Assembly (NCBI RefSeq): GCF_901709675.1
Contig: NC_051089.1
Coordinates: 6,817,476-6,881,475, forward strand
Reading direction: 5' to 3'
Source: Syngnathus acus
Lineage: Eukaryota; Chordata; Actinopteri; Syngnathiformes; Syngnathidae
DNA length: 64,000 nt
A model generated the notes under the pieces. The model saw only the letters and a list, made by a program, of their open reading frames with translations. It searched no databases and was not told the DNA's origin. A program made the translations under genes and the position numbers. Positions 63,770-64,000 of this stretch are shown piece after piece; position 1 is the first letter of the stretch, and each line of letters opens with the position of its first letter.

Positions 63770-64000
63770 CTATCTTTGTCGGCGGTGCTGCATGTGGCTC
63801 GCGTCTGTGTCGAGCACTCTGTTTGGGTGAAGAGTCACTCGCCTGTAAACCACCCTGCATCGTTAATGTTTAATTCCGCTTTTTGGGAGGAAATTCTTCA
63901 ATTTGAAAGCTCGCAAAAATACCTGGCCGAAATAGTCTCCAGTGTCGACGTCCTTCACGCTTCAAAAACCTCCAGGCCAACATTTTAATCTGTTCCCTTT
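63770..64000. other. right edge: open frame of unknown meaning
   Basis: A plus-strand frame without stop runs from about 63776 to 63988, but it has no ATG at its start and no family I recognise. Its composition is more coding-like than the sequence before it. It may be a 5' exon of the next gene or chance. Confidence 0.25.

Overview
The window reads as a vertebrate nuclear genome, very probably a ray-finned (teleost) fish. The genes have introns with GT-AG boundaries and their proteins are close to vertebrate families. CA/GT, GA, ATT and TAG microsatellites are frequent, and several interspersed repeats have the look of common fish SINE/LINE tails. I cannot name the species. Nothing here is prokaryotic: there are no operons, CRISPR arrays or insertion sequences.

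Layout. (1) About 1-31.3 kb is the 5' part of mdga1 on the minus strand: a signal-peptide exon at 29683-29772, a 27-kb first coding intron, and the second coding exon at 2426-2565. The rest of the gene lies beyond the left edge. A GC-rich, GA-tract-bearing candidate promoter sits near 30.95-31.5 kb. (2) Inside that intron, on the plus strand at 25894-27062, is a complete four-exon gene for a type II membrane protein with a C-type lectin-like domain. (3) About 31.5-40.9 kb has no gene I can recognise; it holds microsatellites and a hAT-like repeat. (4) 40924-47332 (minus) is a complete six-exon zfand3 (A20 and AN1 zinc fingers, 252 aa), with a candidate divergent exon of unknown identity next to its promoter. 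(5) 47.7-52.7 kb is intergenic with repeats. (6) 52.74-54.63 kb holds three decayed fragments of an SLC7A9-like gene. (7) 55692-59715 (minus) is a complete twelve-exon slc7a9 (b(0,+)-type amino-acid transporter light chain, 487 aa). (8) About 860 bp away and divergent is nudt19 (plus, three exons, 394 aa, Nudix hydrolase). A pair of direct CTCF-like motifs lies between the two. (9) The right end carries a long GT/GC microsatellite and a perfect RFX X-box palindrome.

Relations. As I recall human gene order, mdga1 and zfand3 are neighbours at 6p21, and slc7a9 and nudt19 are neighbours at 19q13. The window would then join two ancestral neighbourhoods between 47 and 55 kb, where the slc7a9 relics also lie. 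The genes do not form one pathway: neuronal adhesion and synapse control (mdga1), immune-type receptor (lectin), zinc-finger protein (zfand3), epithelial amino-acid uptake (slc7a9), CoA-ester hydrolysis (nudt19).
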